Positions 1 through 9,690 of a stretch of DNA of 51,207 nucleotides are shown here, one piece after another. The first letter of the stretch is position 1; each line of letters starts with the position of its first letter. This DNA is from Oligoflexales bacterium (GTDB taxonomy: Bacteria; Bdellovibrionota_B; Oligoflexia; Oligoflexales; RGVZ01). The DNA is taken from contig CANFEB010000015.1 in NCBI GenBank assembly GCA_947445775.1, forward strand, positions 1-51,207, given 5' to 3'. A program made the position numbers and the translations under genes. Below the pieces are notes generated by a model. It did no database searches, was not told where the DNA came from, and saw only the letters and a program-made list of their open reading frames with translations.

Positions 1-45
1 CTTTCACAAAAAACCAAATTTTTAACGTCATCCGAGGGGCGAAAT

Positions 46-2721
46 CTATTTAACCATTTCCTTCGTGATCGTCCGCGCCAGCATTTCCTGACCCTTGGCC
101 GAAAGATGGAAACAGTCGCCAGCAACGTCATCCGCCGCTAGTTGCACGGAAGCCGAAGATTCAATCAAACGAAACGAAATTTTGCCGGACAAGCCCGCCC
201 GCGAAACCTCCTTGCTGGCATCCGCCACGGCGTCCGCCAAGGCCTCGCGCAGGGCCCGCAAGCGGTTGCCAATCGTTGCTGCCTTTGTCCCCCGGTCGCC
301 GCCTCCTGCACCCGACGCTTGGCCAAATAGAGTCGCGCACATGAGGGCCGGATTTGGCGGCAGAAACTGTGACACCATTGCCACTTGCCGGGCCTCGGCT
401 GAATCACCCAAATCAAGAGGTTTTTTAGGAAAAAACCGCTGCGCCTGCAAATCGCGGCACGAGGTTTCCTCGCCGTAGGCCTTGACCTTTTTATCCAACA
501 CCAGATCACTGGCAATCAATTGCACCATGGGCAATGGCTGCAGGATCACAACCTCAAGGTGGCCTGTCGCTCTCGAAATCTGACTTTGCATAAAAATACG
601 CATCGTCGCCAAAGCCGAATCTTTGAACCTGGCGGGCGTGGTCATCCCCTCAAACGTCGAAGCGCAAATATCGTTACCTCCAAACAACATCAAAACCCGA
701 ACTAGATTTGCCGAAGCGCCCGCAGACACGGCATTAAGATGGTTGATAACCCGCCACGCCTGGGCAGGAGCATCCTCCATGGTGGCGCCATTTTCTGCGG
801 CCAGCAAAATATTTTCCGGAGTCGCGCCGGATCTGCGCGCCATCAAATAACTCCACGTGTATTGCGGCGTCGCGAGAAAGGTCGATGTCCCCGCATGAAT
901 CAACGTGCTGAATACATGGGCCAGTGGCCCCCGATATTCCGCAATTCCAGCCGCCAAAGTGACTGGCGCCCCAGGCTTTTCCTCGGTGATGTTCCATCCG
1001 GCTGCAGCGGGAATGTCGCTCGCCCGCGCCACCACCGACACCTTTCCGCTCATGCCAGCCCAAATCGCTTGGGGATCATAAGAAATCAACGGATGCGCAC
1101 CGCCCCCGGCCGACATGCTGTCACCAAGGATTGCTGTTACCGCTAAATCCGCTTGACTGGCTTCAGTAGCCAGACCCGCTAAAGCCCTGGCAGGTGTCCC
1201 CGCGTGGATGAGCCCAGACAGCCCCGCGCCAACCACGACGACTTTGGCGAATTGTTTCAAGAGTGAGGGCAACCGAGAGGCCAGACGAAATAAATCGGCG
1301 ATGCCTGGACGTGCCACCCGCAACAACACCGGCGTTGCCGCGTAAGCCATTTTAATGTCGGGATCGATACCGCGGGCAAGCCCTTCGATGGTCACGAGGG
1401 TTTTCGCCATCATCAACAATCCGGCTGGAACTGGAATTCCCAAACGATCCGCGGCCCGCAAACATCCATCCATTTGTTTATGCAGAGACTGGCCCTTTTC
1501 GGCTGTTGGTTTCGCGCCAGGCTTCGCCTTAAGGGTCCGCATGAAGCCGCGCAATTCCCGAGCAATTTCTTTACGATCAACCTCGCGGCCAGCATCCACA
1601 GCGATGCCCGCCAGAGCCTCAACTAGGCCATCAAAATCCATGCTAATCAAGGACCGCAAAACGGCCGCAATATGGCGCCGGTCCGACGGCAAAAGTTCGC
1701 CGCTCATTCCCCAGTCAAATAAGCCCACGGTGCCATCGTCAACGAGAATCAAATTGCCGGCATGGGGGTCCGCATGGAACAGCCCCAGTTCGAAAACCTG
1801 GACGAGCAAATCCTGCAAAACTTTTTTTGCCAGCAGAGCCCTGCGTCCCGGATCAATCGCAACGCGGCCGCTGACCACATCCGCCAGCAAAACGCCGGTA
1901 AATCGCTCCACCACGAGAACGCGATCCGATGAACATTCCTCAAAGACGCTTGGAACGCGCAGCAGTTGCTGCTTGCGTCCATCATTCATGGCCGAGCGCA
2001 CCCGTTGAATGGTGTCCAATTCCCGGCAAAGAGACAGCTCGCCGCGGTAAGCCGCGCAAAGTTCCCGAGCCTCCGACCCAGCCTTTTTGGCTGCCTTGGT
2101 CACGGCCAAGGGTTCGACAAAAGCAAGCACCTGCTCCATAGCATCAACGGTTGCCGTCAGGCGCTTGTAGGCCTCAGGCTTGATGACTTTGACAACCCAA
2201 TGCCTGCCGTCACGATCGACGGCTGCGTGGGCCTGGCTGATGGACGCAACCCCCAAAGGCACGGGATCAAGGTGCTTTAAACAACTCCGCCACATCGGAA
2301 CCTCGCGATCCATGATCTCCATCACACATTCCAGCGACATGGCGGGCCACTGCCCATAGAGGCGATCCAGTTGCAAAGAGGCTGCTAAATTTTGGCGTTC
2401 CGGCGTCAATCGGCTGAGCAAGATCTGACCAGCCTTGCCGTAAATTGGCCCCAATTCATTGATGTAGTCCAGGAGGGCATTCCCCACAACTTCCAGGGCT
2501 CGCACTGGATTCAATGCCCCATCAAAAGCAGAATCAGAAACCAGGGATGTGCCCACAGCCACGGGAATACGCAGAGTTGTCAGGCGCGTTGTCGCTCGCG
2601 CCACGGCGGCAATTTCCTTTAGAAGGGCCAAGGGATTGCTCGAGCGTTCCTCCTTATTGGCCTGCATGGCTGCACGGAGTGATCGTTTTTGCATCAACTT
2701 GGTCCGGAGGTCTGCTGCCAC
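46..2721 (-). CDS. AarF/UbiB-type kinase fused to SGNH hydrolase
   Basis: An 891-residue two-domain protein. Residues about 85-470 are a UbiB/ABC1 atypical kinase: KxGQ-type motif GKAGQ (95-99), the Ala-rich loop equivalent near SISQAH, Lys178 in VVKVI, HADPHAGN (316-323) and the metal-binding LFDWG with Asp336. A short hydrophobic stretch near 492-505 follows. Residues about 528-891 are an SGNH/GDSL-type hydrolase with GDSMS (nucleophile Ser535), GGND (681-684) and a Cys-Phe-His block with Asp869 and His872. Known UbiB proteins support ubiquinone or lipid handling at the membrane; SGNH enzymes cleave esters. The joint role, perhaps lipid remodelling, is inference. The start is GTG with AGGGAG seven bases upstream. 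The gene is divergent from amn. Domain calls are firm; the substrate is unknown. Confidence 0.88.
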   Translation of the reverse strand: MAADLRTKLMQKRSLRAAMQANKEERSSNPLALLKEIAAVARATTRLTTLRIPVAVGTSLVSDSAFDGALNPVRALEVVGNALLDYINELGPIYGKAGQILLSRLTPERQNLAASLQLDRLYGQWPAMSLECVMEIMDREVPMWRSCLKHLDPVPLGVASISQAHAAVDRDGRHWVVKVIKPEAYKRLTATVDAMEQVLAFVEPLAVTKAAKKAGSEARELCAAYRGELSLCRELDTIQRVRSAMNDGRKQQLLRVPSVFEECSSDRVLVVERFTGVLLADVVSGRVAIDPGRRALLAKKVLQDLLVQVFELGLFHADPHAGNLILVDDGTVGLFDWGMSGELLPSDRRHIAAVLRSLISMDFDGLVEALAGIAVDAGREVDRKEIARELRGFMRTLKAKPGAKPTAEKGQSLHKQMDGCLRAADRLGIPVPAGLLMMAKTLVTIEGLARGIDPDIKMAYAATPVLLRVARPGIADLFRLASRLPSLLKQFAKVVVVGAGLSGLIHAGTPARALAGLATEASQADLAVTAILGDSMSAGGGAHPLISYDPQAIWAGMSGKVSVVARASDIPAAAGWNITEEKPGAPVTLAAGIAEYRGPLAHVFSTLIHAGTSTFLATPQYTWSYLMARRSGATPENILLAAENGATMEDAPAQAWRVINHLNAVSAGASANLVRVLMLFGGNDICASTFEGMTTPARFKDSALATMRIFMQSQISRATGHLEVVILQPLPMVQLIASDLVLDKKVKAYGEETSCRDLQAQRFFPKKPLDLGDSAEARQVAMVSQFLPPNPALMCATLFGQASGAGGGDRGTKAATIGNRLRALREALADAVADASKEVSRAGLSGKISFRLIESSASVQLAADDVAGDCFHLSAKGQEMLARTITKEMVK

Positions 2722-2806
2722 AAGAAACTCCCTATCGCCGAAATTACTGATATCGTGGTACTATATGTCGAAAGTCTCAAAACTTCCACAGTGCGGAAGG
2801 GAATCC

Positions 2807-3580
2807 ATGCACGACAAGACAACTATAGTTAAAAATTGGCTACCTCGTTACACCGGCACACCCATTGAAGAGTTCGGCAAGTACATCCTGCTGACGAATT
2901 TTCATAACTACGTCGAAAAATTCGCCAAGCGCTTTGACGTGCCTATGCGCGGCAAGGACCGCCCCATGCAAACGGCGACCAACAAGGACGGCCTGACCAT
3001 CATCAATTTTGGGATCGGATCCGCCAACGCTGCGACCATCATGGATTTGCTGCTGGCCGTAATGCCGGAAGGGGTTCTATTCCTTGGCAAATGCGGTGGC
3101 GTCAAGAAATCAACCGAAATCGGACATTTTATCCTGCCCATGGCCGCCATCCGCGGCGAGGGAACGTCCAACGATTATGTGCCGCCCGAGGTCCCGGCCA
3201 TGCCGTCCTTCAAACTACATAAATTCGTTTCGGAAAAAGTTATCCAAGCCGGCCTCGAATACCGTACCGGGGTCATTTACACCACCAACCGCCGGGTGTG
3301 GGAGCATGACTCCGCTTTCAGGGAAAGGCTCAAGGAGCTTCGCGTTATAGGAATCGACATGGAAACTGCCACGCTATTTTCCGTCGGCCTGGTCAACGAA
3401 ATTGCGCGAGGCGCCCTGCTGCTGGTATCCGATGTCCCCATGACCCCAGAAGGGGTTAAGACCGAGGACAGCGACCGGACGGTAACGGCCAATTACGTCG
3501 ACTTGCACCTTGAAATCGGCATTCAAGCCATGACAGAAATAGGGGCCCAAGGCGAGAAGATCAAACACTTCATTTATTAG
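2807..3580 (+). CDS. amn: AMP nucleosidase, short form
   Basis: A 257-residue protein that should split AMP to adenine and ribose 5-phosphate, feeding purine salvage. It belongs to the nucleoside phosphorylase fold. Visible family motifs are the GKCGG loop, the AAIRGEGTSNDYVP segment typical of AMP nucleosidases, and the IGIDMETATLF segment that holds the ribose-binding Glu. It is about half the length of the E. coli enzyme and lacks the N-terminal regulatory domain, as in other short bacterial forms. The ATG at 2807 was chosen because AAGGG lies just upstream; an in-frame ATG at 2765 has no ribosome site. It heads a long plus-strand gene run. Confidence 0.87.
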   Translation: MHDKTTIVKNWLPRYTGTPIEEFGKYILLTNFHNYVEKFAKRFDVPMRGKDRPMQTATNKDGLTIINFGIGSANAATIMDLLLAVMPEGVLFLGKCGGVKKSTEIGHFILPMAAIRGEGTSNDYVPPEVPAMPSFKLHKFVSEKVIQAGLEYRTGVIYTTNRRVWEHDSAFRERLKELRVIGIDMETATLFSVGLVNEIARGALLLVSDVPMTPEGVKTEDSDRTVTANYVDLHLEIGIQAMTEIGAQGEKIKHFIY

Positions 3581-3635
3581 TTTGATCGAACCTTGAAGGT
3601 TGCACGTTTTGCGCTTCCGATGGAGTCAAAAAATT

Positions 3636-4436
3636 ATGCTGATCACGCCCATTTCCTTGTTGGCATTTACCAGTGCTGGACTTAGCGGAATTCTGGCTTT
3701 TTATATGTGGCGCAAGGCAGCAGCGAATTACACGCTGCTCGTCGAGAGCGCGACCTCATTTGACACCGTCCGCAAACACTTCGAGCTGATCAGCGAGTCC
3801 GCTCGCGGTCAAAACGTCGAAATGAAACGATTGCGTGACGGGGCTTTGATTGCCCGCAACGATGCCGACGCCGCGCGCCAAAATCTGGCTGGGGTCCAAG
3901 AACGCATGCTGGTTCTGGAAACAAGTTCCCGCACGTCACGGGAGCAGCGAGCCCACGAACGCCAGCAATTCATTACGCAGTTGGAATCCGCCAACGCGCA
4001 AATCGCGGGGCTTTCTGCCCGGACGGCTCAAGCCCAGCAGGTGGCCGATGCCACCCTGAACACAGAATTGCAAGCCAGTCAGGAACGCGCGGTGGCCTTG
4101 GCGCAAAATCTTGCGCGAACCGCTGCGGACTTGACCACAGCCCAAGGCATTTTGCGCGAACAACAAGAATTGATGCACCGGATCAAGCGGCGCAACGCCC
4201 ACCTTGAACGTCTGTATCAAAGCATGCGCAGCCTAAAAATCATGGCCGAAGAGCGCAGCACGAACTGGGAATTCGCCCTAAAAGATTTATCGACTTGGAC
4301 TTTGACGCAGCAGAACAGCTTACCGGCAACTTCGCGGCAGTCCATCAAAGACCTGCCGATTGGCGAACTCGTCGGCGGCGCACTAGAGGCTATTGGAAAA
4401 TCCTTGATCGAAGTCGAGCACGAGCACGAGCAATGA
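3636..4436 (+). CDS. Membrane-anchored coiled-coil protein
   Basis: A 266-residue protein of unknown function. It has one N-terminal hydrophobic segment (about residues 4-22) followed by a short basic stretch and then a long, Ala/Gln/Glu/Arg-rich region with heptad character (about 45-220), so it is probably anchored in the inner membrane with a coiled coil outside the bilayer. The tail is acidic and His/Glu-rich, encoded by a short GAGCAC repeat. The ATG at 3636 has GGAG ten bases upstream; a TTG at 3600 is less likely. Its last codons overlap the trmH start (ATGA), so the two are likely translationally coupled. No conserved domain is recognised. Confidence 0.7.
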   Translation: MLITPISLLAFTSAGLSGILAFYMWRKAAANYTLLVESATSFDTVRKHFELISESARGQNVEMKRLRDGALIARNDADAARQNLAGVQERMLVLETSSRTSREQRAHERQQFITQLESANAQIAGLSARTAQAQQVADATLNTELQASQERAVALAQNLARTAADLTTAQGILREQQELMHRIKRRNAHLERLYQSMRSLKIMAEERSTNWEFALKDLSTWTLTQQNSLPATSRQSIKDLPIGELVGGALEAIGKSLIEVEHEHEQ

Positions 4437-5107
4437 TCAGCGAATACCCTGAAGACGCTTGGGAACTGCTTTCTCCTTCGCTCACTGAGCCGCGCCGCGC
4501 GAAGCTTTTACGTGCTGTCGCAAATCGCACGGACCGCATCCGCCTCGTGATTCAGGACATTCATCATCCACACAATGTCTCGGCATGCTTACGATCTGCC
4601 GAGGCCTTTGGCTTAGCCCGTGTCGATATCGTTTACGAAAAGGAAACTTTTCGCCCTTCGACTGTCGCCAAAGGGGTTGCCGAGTGGCTCCAAATCAAAA
4701 AACACGACAGCATCAACACCTGTGTTGCCGACCTGCGAAAACAAGGTTTTTTGCTGGCGGCCGGCTACCCCAGCGCCACGACGTCCATGTTTGATTTGCC
4801 AGTGGACCGGCCCATCGCTGTGGTATTTGGCAACGAACATGCCGGCGTCGCAAATGAATGGCATGAACACATCGATATTCCGTTCACCATCCCGATGGTC
4901 GGACTGGTGGAAAGCCTGAATATTTCCGTGTCGGCTGCCGTCACCCTGAGTCAGTTGACACACAAGGCCCGGATTGAGCTTGGCGATGCGAAGTATTTAT
5001 TATCCGATGCGCAACGCGGCGCCCTTTTATCCACATGGGCATGCAGCCAGCTAAGATCCTGGGAATCCCAACTTGAATCCCTGCGTGCACAGAGGAGGAG
5101 GCTATGA
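4433..5107 (+). CDS. trmH: tRNA (guanosine-18-2'-O)-methyltransferase, SpoU family
   Basis: A 224-residue SPOUT methyltransferase that should methylate the 2'-OH of G18 in the tRNA D-loop using S-adenosylmethionine. The three SpoU motifs are clear: HNVSACLRSAEAFG (motif 1, with the catalytic Arg), VFGNEHAGV (motif 2) and IPMVGLVESLNISVSAA (motif 3, the trefoil-knot cofactor site). Length and the HxPHNVSA start of motif 1 match E. coli TrmH (229 residues) better than the longer RlmB type. The ATG at 4433 overlaps the stop of the upstream gene, and the stop overlaps the next start at 5104, so translation is likely coupled on both sides. Confidence 0.88.
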   Translation: MISEYPEDAWELLSPSLTEPRRAKLLRAVANRTDRIRLVIQDIHHPHNVSACLRSAEAFGLARVDIVYEKETFRPSTVAKGVAEWLQIKKHDSINTCVADLRKQGFLLAAGYPSATTSMFDLPVDRPIAVVFGNEHAGVANEWHEHIDIPFTIPMVGLVESLNISVSAAVTLSQLTHKARIELGDAKYLLSDAQRGALLSTWACSQLRSWESQLESLRAQRRRL

Positions 5108-5856
5108 ACCTTCTTGTGATCACTGCGGCGTTCGTCGCGGCGATTTTTTCATTCGCTGCATGCATACCCTTTTATCAGAAGTCTCAAGACGGCCTCCAAG
5201 TTGAATTTGCCAGTCACGTTCCGGCCCGTACCGCGGTTTTACCCTGTCAGACCTGGCACCGGGTCACCCTTGCACCAGGGGACCAGAAATTGCTTTGCGA
5301 CCGCCTGGACGAGGCTGTTATGGAAGGCTTCCGGGCACAGCCATATATGCGCGGCTTCTCCCCAAAGGTTGTCAGCAAACTACTAGACCAAGGAAAGTGG
5401 CCTGCAGCCACAGCCGAGGGATTTGGAATTGTGATTGAGGCCACTCGTAAATCCGATTGCGTCACGGCCAGCAATCCACTTTGCGGTGGGTCTGCTGCGA
5501 TCTATGAACAGACTTTGCGTAACAATGCCGCCTGGCAAATGTGGCTCGCACGATTTAGCGACACTCAAAAACACGCCGATGCCGTTCTGATTCCAATATT
5601 AGTCGCTGCGACCGATGAACGCAGCAACGAACGCGGGCTAGTAGCCCTGTCTAGGTCAGTGAATTTTTCTTTGTGGTTGATCGACACGGCGTCAGGAAAA
5701 ATGGTCTGGTCACGAACCAAAGGCGGGAAAGACACCGTTAAGGCCTTGCCGGAAAAATCAGCGAACTTGAAAGTCCCGGAATGGAATGTGCCGGTGACGA
5801 GGGCTTTGACTCAAGATTTTTGGCGCGACTACCCAGGACGCATTGTGCTCGATTAA
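5104..5856 (+). CDS. Predicted lipoprotein of unknown function
   Basis: A 250-residue protein with an N-terminal hydrophobic signal ending in the lipobox-like FAAC at residues 17-20, so it is probably lipid-anchored and periplasmic. The body has several Cys residues and segments such as ADAVLIPIL and a later FSLWLIDTASGKMVWS stretch. The latter resembles the short beta-rich lipoproteins that carry an alternating strand and a GxxVW turn, but no family is assigned. The gene starts in an ATGA overlap with trmH behind a strong GAGGAGGAGG site. It is followed closely by the carboxylase genes. Function unknown. Confidence 0.72.
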   Translation: MNLLVITAAFVAAIFSFAACIPFYQKSQDGLQVEFASHVPARTAVLPCQTWHRVTLAPGDQKLLCDRLDEAVMEGFRAQPYMRGFSPKVVSKLLDQGKWPAATAEGFGIVIEATRKSDCVTASNPLCGGSAAIYEQTLRNNAAWQMWLARFSDTQKHADAVLIPILVAATDERSNERGLVALSRSVNFSLWLIDTASGKMVWSRTKGGKDTVKALPEKSANLKVPEWNVPVTRALTQDFWRDYPGRIVLD

Positions 5857-5874
5857 AAAGAGGTATTGGTGCTT

Positions 5875-7497
5875 ATGGCCATTGACACAACATCCGATTC
5901 AAAAAACAGTCTCGTAAATCATTCCCAAAACAATCAGGATCCACGGGCACGTTTGCTCGCCCTTCGCTCAGAGGCCCTGCTTGGGGGAGGCGCAGATCGT
6001 CAGGCTGCCCAACGCGCCAAGGGCAAGTTGACCGCCCGCGAGCGGGTTGATCTGCTTTTGGATTCCGGCTCCTTCGTTGAATTGGATGCCTTTGCGACCC
6101 ATGACTGCCAAGACTTTGGAATGGCTGAAAAGAAAACACTCGGAGACGGCGTCATCACTGGCCACGGCATGGTGGATGGCCGGGTGGTGTATGTTTTTTC
6201 GCAGGATTTCACCGTTTTTGGTGGCAGCCTGTCGGCAACGGTCGCCCGCAAAATTTGCAAAATCATGGACCTTGCGCTGAAAAACGGCGCTCCCGTTATT
6301 GGGATCAATGACTCCGGTGGGGCACGCATTCAAGAGGGCGTTGCCAGCCTCGGTGGCTATGCTGAGATTTTTTTGAGGAACGTCAAATCTTCTGGCGTGA
6401 TTCCGCAAATTTCCGTGATCATGGGACCCTGTGCCGGGGGCGCTGTTTATTCACCCGCCATAACGGATTTTGTGTTCATGGTGGATCAGACCAGCCACAT
6501 GTTCATCACGGGCCCAGATGTCATCAAGACTGTGACCGGAGAAGAAATTTCCTTCGACGATTTGGGGGGAGCCCACACCCACACGGCAATAAGCGGCGTA
6601 GCGGACGGGCATTTTGCCAGCGACAGCGAGGCCCTCGCGGGAATTCGCAGGCTGTTGTCCTATTTGCCGTCGAACAACCTTGACGGCGCGCCGGTGAGCA
6701 AGGCTCCGACTGCAAATTCAGCCAATGCAACCACTGCCGACCAGAACGCAAAAAAACTGGCCGGCATCATCCCCGCCAATCCCAACCAACCCTACGCCAT
6801 GCTGGAGGTGATCCAGGCCATTGTCGACACGGATTCCTTCATGGAAACCAAAGCCGATTTTGCGCCCCATATCATCACGGGATTTGCGCGCTTGGACCAT
6901 CAGGTCATTGGAGTTGTGGCCAATAATCCAGCCCACATGGCCGGCGTGCTCGACATAAATAGTTCGGTGAAGGCGGCGCGCTTTGTCCGCTTTTGCGATG
7001 CCTTCAACATCCCCATTGTGACGCTGGTGGATGTCCCGGGATTTCTTCCGGGCAGCGACCAGGAAAAAAACGGCATCATCCGTCACGGTGCAAAACTACT
7101 TTATGCCTACTGCGAGGCAACCGTCCCAAAACTGACGGTGATCACCCGCAAAGCCTACGGCGGTGCCTATGACGTCATGAGCAGCAAGCACATTGGCGCC
7201 GACGTCAACCTTGCTTGGCCAACCGCAGAAATTGCCGTGATGGGGGCCCAAGGCGCGTGTAACATCATTTTTCGCGGCGAAATCGCCGCGGCAAAAAATC
7301 CCGCAGCGCGCCAGAAAACCTTGGCGCAGGAATATGCCGAAAAGTTTGCGAATCCTTATATCGCTGCGGGCAAGGGCTACATTGACGCCGTGATCCTGCC
7401 AGAAGAAACCCGCGTGCGGCTTATTCAAGGCCTCAGGGCCTGCCGCGGCAAACGTGAACGTGGACCGGAGAGAAAGCATGGCAACATCCCACTTTAA
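5875..7497 (+). CDS. pccB: Acyl-CoA carboxylase carboxyltransferase (propionyl-CoA type)
   Basis: A 540-residue carboxyltransferase beta subunit that moves CO2 from biotin to an acyl-CoA, most likely propionyl-CoA to give methylmalonyl-CoA. Family hallmarks are [14 protein letters not shown] near the N-terminus, [24 protein letters not shown] (oxyanion region), [12 protein letters not shown], and in the C-terminal half DVPGFLPG and [13 protein letters not shown]. Length fits PccB. ATG 5875 was taken as start with AGAGG eleven bases upstream; TTG 5866 and GTG 5869 are alternatives. The last 20 bases overlap the biotin carboxylase gene. Propionyl specificity is inferred from family likeness and from a methylmalonyl-CoA epimerase gene elsewhere in the window; other short acyl-CoAs are possible. 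Confidence 0.87.
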   Translation: MAIDTTSDSKNSLVNHSQNNQDPRARLLALRSEALLGGGADRQAAQRAKGKLTARERVDLLLDSGSFVELDAFATHDCQDFGMAEKKTLGDGVITGHGMVDGRVVYVFSQDFTVFGGSLSATVARKICKIMDLALKNGAPVIGINDSGGARIQEGVASLGGYAEIFLRNVKSSGVIPQISVIMGPCAGGAVYSPAITDFVFMVDQTSHMFITGPDVIKTVTGEEISFDDLGGAHTHTAISGVADGHFASDSEALAGIRRLLSYLPSNNLDGAPVSKAPTANSANATTADQNAKKLAGIIPANPNQPYAMLEVIQAIVDTDSFMETKADFAPHIITGFARLDHQVIGVVANNPAHMAGVLDINSSVKAARFVRFCDAFNIPIVTLVDVPGFLPGSDQEKNGIIRHGAKLLYAYCEATVPKLTVITRKAYGGAYDVMSSKHIGADVNLAWPTAEIAVMGAQGACNIIFRGEIAAAKNPAARQKTLAQEYAEKFANPYIAAGKGYIDAVILPEETRVRLIQGLRACRGKRERGPERKHGNIPL

Positions 7498-9061
7498 ACG
7501 CGTTCTGATTGCCAATCGCGGTGAAATCGCCGTGCGCGTCATCCGTGCCTTAAAGGAACTTGGCATTCAAAGTGTCGCCGTATACTCGGACGCAGACGCC
7601 AGCAGCATGCACGTGCGCATGGCTGACCTGGCGATTCGATTGCCGGGGCGTCTGGCTGTGGAAACTTACTTAAACATTCCGGCGTTGCTTAACGCGATTA
7701 AAATTTCGGGCGCTGACGGTGTTCATCCGGGATACGGATTTCTTTCGGAAAACGCTGATTTTGCAGAGGCCGTGGCCAACGCCGGAGCAAAATTCATTGG
7801 CCCCTCACCGGCAGCCATGCGTCTGATGGGCGACAAGATTGCGGCCAAAATACTCATGAAAAAAACGGGCGTGGCGGTGGTTCCTGGATCTGATCATCCA
7901 CTGAAATCCGCCGCAGAAATCAAAGCGATTGCCGAACAGATTGGCTACCCGTTGATTTTAAAGGCCGCCGCCGGTGGCGGCGGCCGGGGGATGCGTATCG
8001 TCCGACGTGATGAAGAACTTGCTGATAGTCTAGCTGCCTGTCAGCGCGAGGCCCTGGCCTGGTTTGGCAATGCGGCCGTGTTTTGCGAACGTTATATTGA
8101 ACGGCCACGCCACATTGAGATTCAGGTTTTATTTGATGAGCACGGCAATGGCATTCACCTCTTTGAGCGTGACTGCTCGATACAGCGCCGCCACCAAAAA
8201 CTGGTTGAAGAAGCGCCGAGCACCTTTTTAAATCAGAGCCAGCGGGAAAGCCTTGGTGCGACAGCAGTGCGGGCCGCGAAGGCTGCCGGCTACAGCAACG
8301 CCGGTACCATTGAATTCATTTGTGAATCTCCGGAACAAATTTATTTCATGGAAATGAACACGCGGATTCAAGTCGAGCATCCCGTGACGGAAGCCATCAC
8401 GGGGGTTGATCTAGTCCGTGCTCAAATCCTAGTAGCTTCAGGGGAAAAACTGCCCCTAACCCAAAAAGACGTCATCCTGCGCGGCTGCGCGATGGAACTT
8501 CGCATCAACGCTGAAGATCCAGCGATGGGATTTGCGCCTGCCCCAGGACGCGTGGCGCAACTCGTATTTCCGGCCGGCCCCAACGTCCGTGTCGACACCC
8601 ACATGTACCCCGGCTACACGATTCCCTCTGAGTACGATTCCATGGTGGCCAAAATCATCGTCAGCGGCGCCAATCGCAGCGAAGTCTTGGCGCGAGCCAA
8701 GAGAGCCCTCGGCGAATTGCAGGTCTCCGGCGTGCCCACCACGGCAAGGTTTCACGAGGCTTTGCTGGAGCACCCGGATTTTATCAAGGGCGAGGTCACC
8801 ACAAAGTTTTTGGAAGAACAGCAACCCTGGATGGACCGGGTTTTTTCCAATGCAGGTCAGGAGACGTCGTCTCAGCACGGAAATGATGCTGGGGCGATAT
8901 TGGCGGCGATCTCATTTTTGGGAGCATCCCCAAATATGAGTTCTGATATGAACTCAGAGTCGTCAGGTCTAAAGAATTCCGCGACCTCCACAGCCCCCAC
9001 GGACTCGCCGCCCAGCAGCCGCTGGGCGGATGCTGCCAGGTTCGAGGGGTTGCGCCGATGA
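7478..9061 (+). CDS. accC: Biotin carboxylase subunit of acyl-CoA carboxylase
   Basis: A 527-residue biotin carboxylase that carboxylates biotin with ATP and bicarbonate. It shows the N-terminal [16 protein letters not shown] segment, [13 protein letters not shown], the ATP-grasp Gly-rich loop [14 protein letters not shown], and the metal and catalytic segment [14 protein letters not shown]. The carboxylase proper ends near residue 450. The last 70 or so residues are Ser/Thr/Asn-rich and probably disordered. Propionyl-CoA carboxylase alpha chains usually continue into a BT domain and a biotin domain; here those lie in the next gene, joined by an ATGA overlap. Start ATG 7478 has GGAGAGA nearby and overlaps pccB. 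Confidence 0.88.
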   Translation: MATSHFKRVLIANRGEIAVRVIRALKELGIQSVAVYSDADASSMHVRMADLAIRLPGRLAVETYLNIPALLNAIKISGADGVHPGYGFLSENADFAEAVANAGAKFIGPSPAAMRLMGDKIAAKILMKKTGVAVVPGSDHPLKSAAEIKAIAEQIGYPLILKAAAGGGGRGMRIVRRDEELADSLAACQREALAWFGNAAVFCERYIERPRHIEIQVLFDEHGNGIHLFERDCSIQRRHQKLVEEAPSTFLNQSQRESLGATAVRAAKAAGYSNAGTIEFICESPEQIYFMEMNTRIQVEHPVTEAITGVDLVRAQILVASGEKLPLTQKDVILRGCAMELRINAEDPAMGFAPAPGRVAQLVFPAGPNVRVDTHMYPGYTIPSEYDSMVAKIIVSGANRSEVLARAKRALGELQVSGVPTTARFHEALLEHPDFIKGEVTTKFLEEQQPWMDRVFSNAGQETSSQHGNDAGAILAAISFLGASPNMSSDMNSESSGLKNSATSTAPTDSPPSSRWADAARFEGLRR

Positions 9062-9690
9062 AAATTCTAGTGCAATCAGCCAATAAGGGCGCGAGTCCTG
9101 TTGTGGTGGACCTGCCTGATCACATCACCGATGGCCTGCCGTTCAACGTTGATGTCGATGGCCGCAAGTATCTCGCCCGGTGGTCCCGTGCCAGTGCGGC
9201 GCTGCATCTGAGGCGGGCTGCCGACGTTAATCATCCAGGCACTGCTCATCAAGATACGGCTCATCAAGTCACTGACCCAGCGATTGAACTCTCGATTCCC
9301 GTTCGCGGCATGAGGACCGTGCAATTTCCCGGGGACCCGGAAGCCAGGTGCAGCATCGAATGCTTTTTGCCAGATCCTGGCAATGGCCCGGCCCGGCCAA
9401 TGACTTTTACCGGCACAATTTCCATGGCCAATCATGCCAAGCCCCAGGCAAGCAAGATGCTTAAAAATCCAATCTTGCGATCGCAGATAACTGGAAAAGT
9501 CCTGAGCGTTTTGACCAGTGAAGGCGCCATTGTCGAAGAAGGAGCCCCGCTGCTCATCATCGAAGCCATGAAAATGGAAAACCGAATCAATGCTCCGGCG
9601 CGCGTCAAAATATCTGGCATCAAGATCAAAGCCGGAGACAACGTCGCTGCTGGAGTTGAACTGATGCGTTTTGAGGCGGTGGATAAATGA
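9058..9690 (+). CDS. Biotin carboxyl carrier subunit of acyl-CoA carboxylase
   Basis: A 210-residue biotin carrier. The C-terminal domain (about 138-210) has the biotinylation motif EAMKMEN with target Lys172, and the usual INAP hammerhead turn. The first 45 residues, ending in VDVDGRKYLARW, look like the beta-strand BT region that precedes biotin domains in propionyl-CoA carboxylase alpha chains. Between them lies a variable linker with a short direct repeat (ACTGCTCATCAAG and GGCTCATCAAG, near 9240-9270). The start overlaps the stop of the carboxylase gene and the stop overlaps pgpA, so all four genes are probably coupled. The exact acyl-CoA substrate is inferred. Confidence 0.86.
   Translation: MKILVQSANKGASPVVVDLPDHITDGLPFNVDVDGRKYLARWSRASAALHLRRAADVNHPGTAHQDTAHQVTDPAIELSIPVRGMRTVQFPGDPEARCSIECFLPDPGNGPARPMTFTGTISMANHAKPQASKMLKNPILRSQITGKVLSVLTSEGAIVEEGAPLLIIEAMKMENRINAPARVKISGIKIKAGDNVAAGVELMRFEAVDK

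Noticed and set aside
1355..2008. A 217-codon plus-strand reading frame
   Set aside because: It is antisense to the UbiB kinase domain with Ser/Arg/Thr-rich shadow composition.
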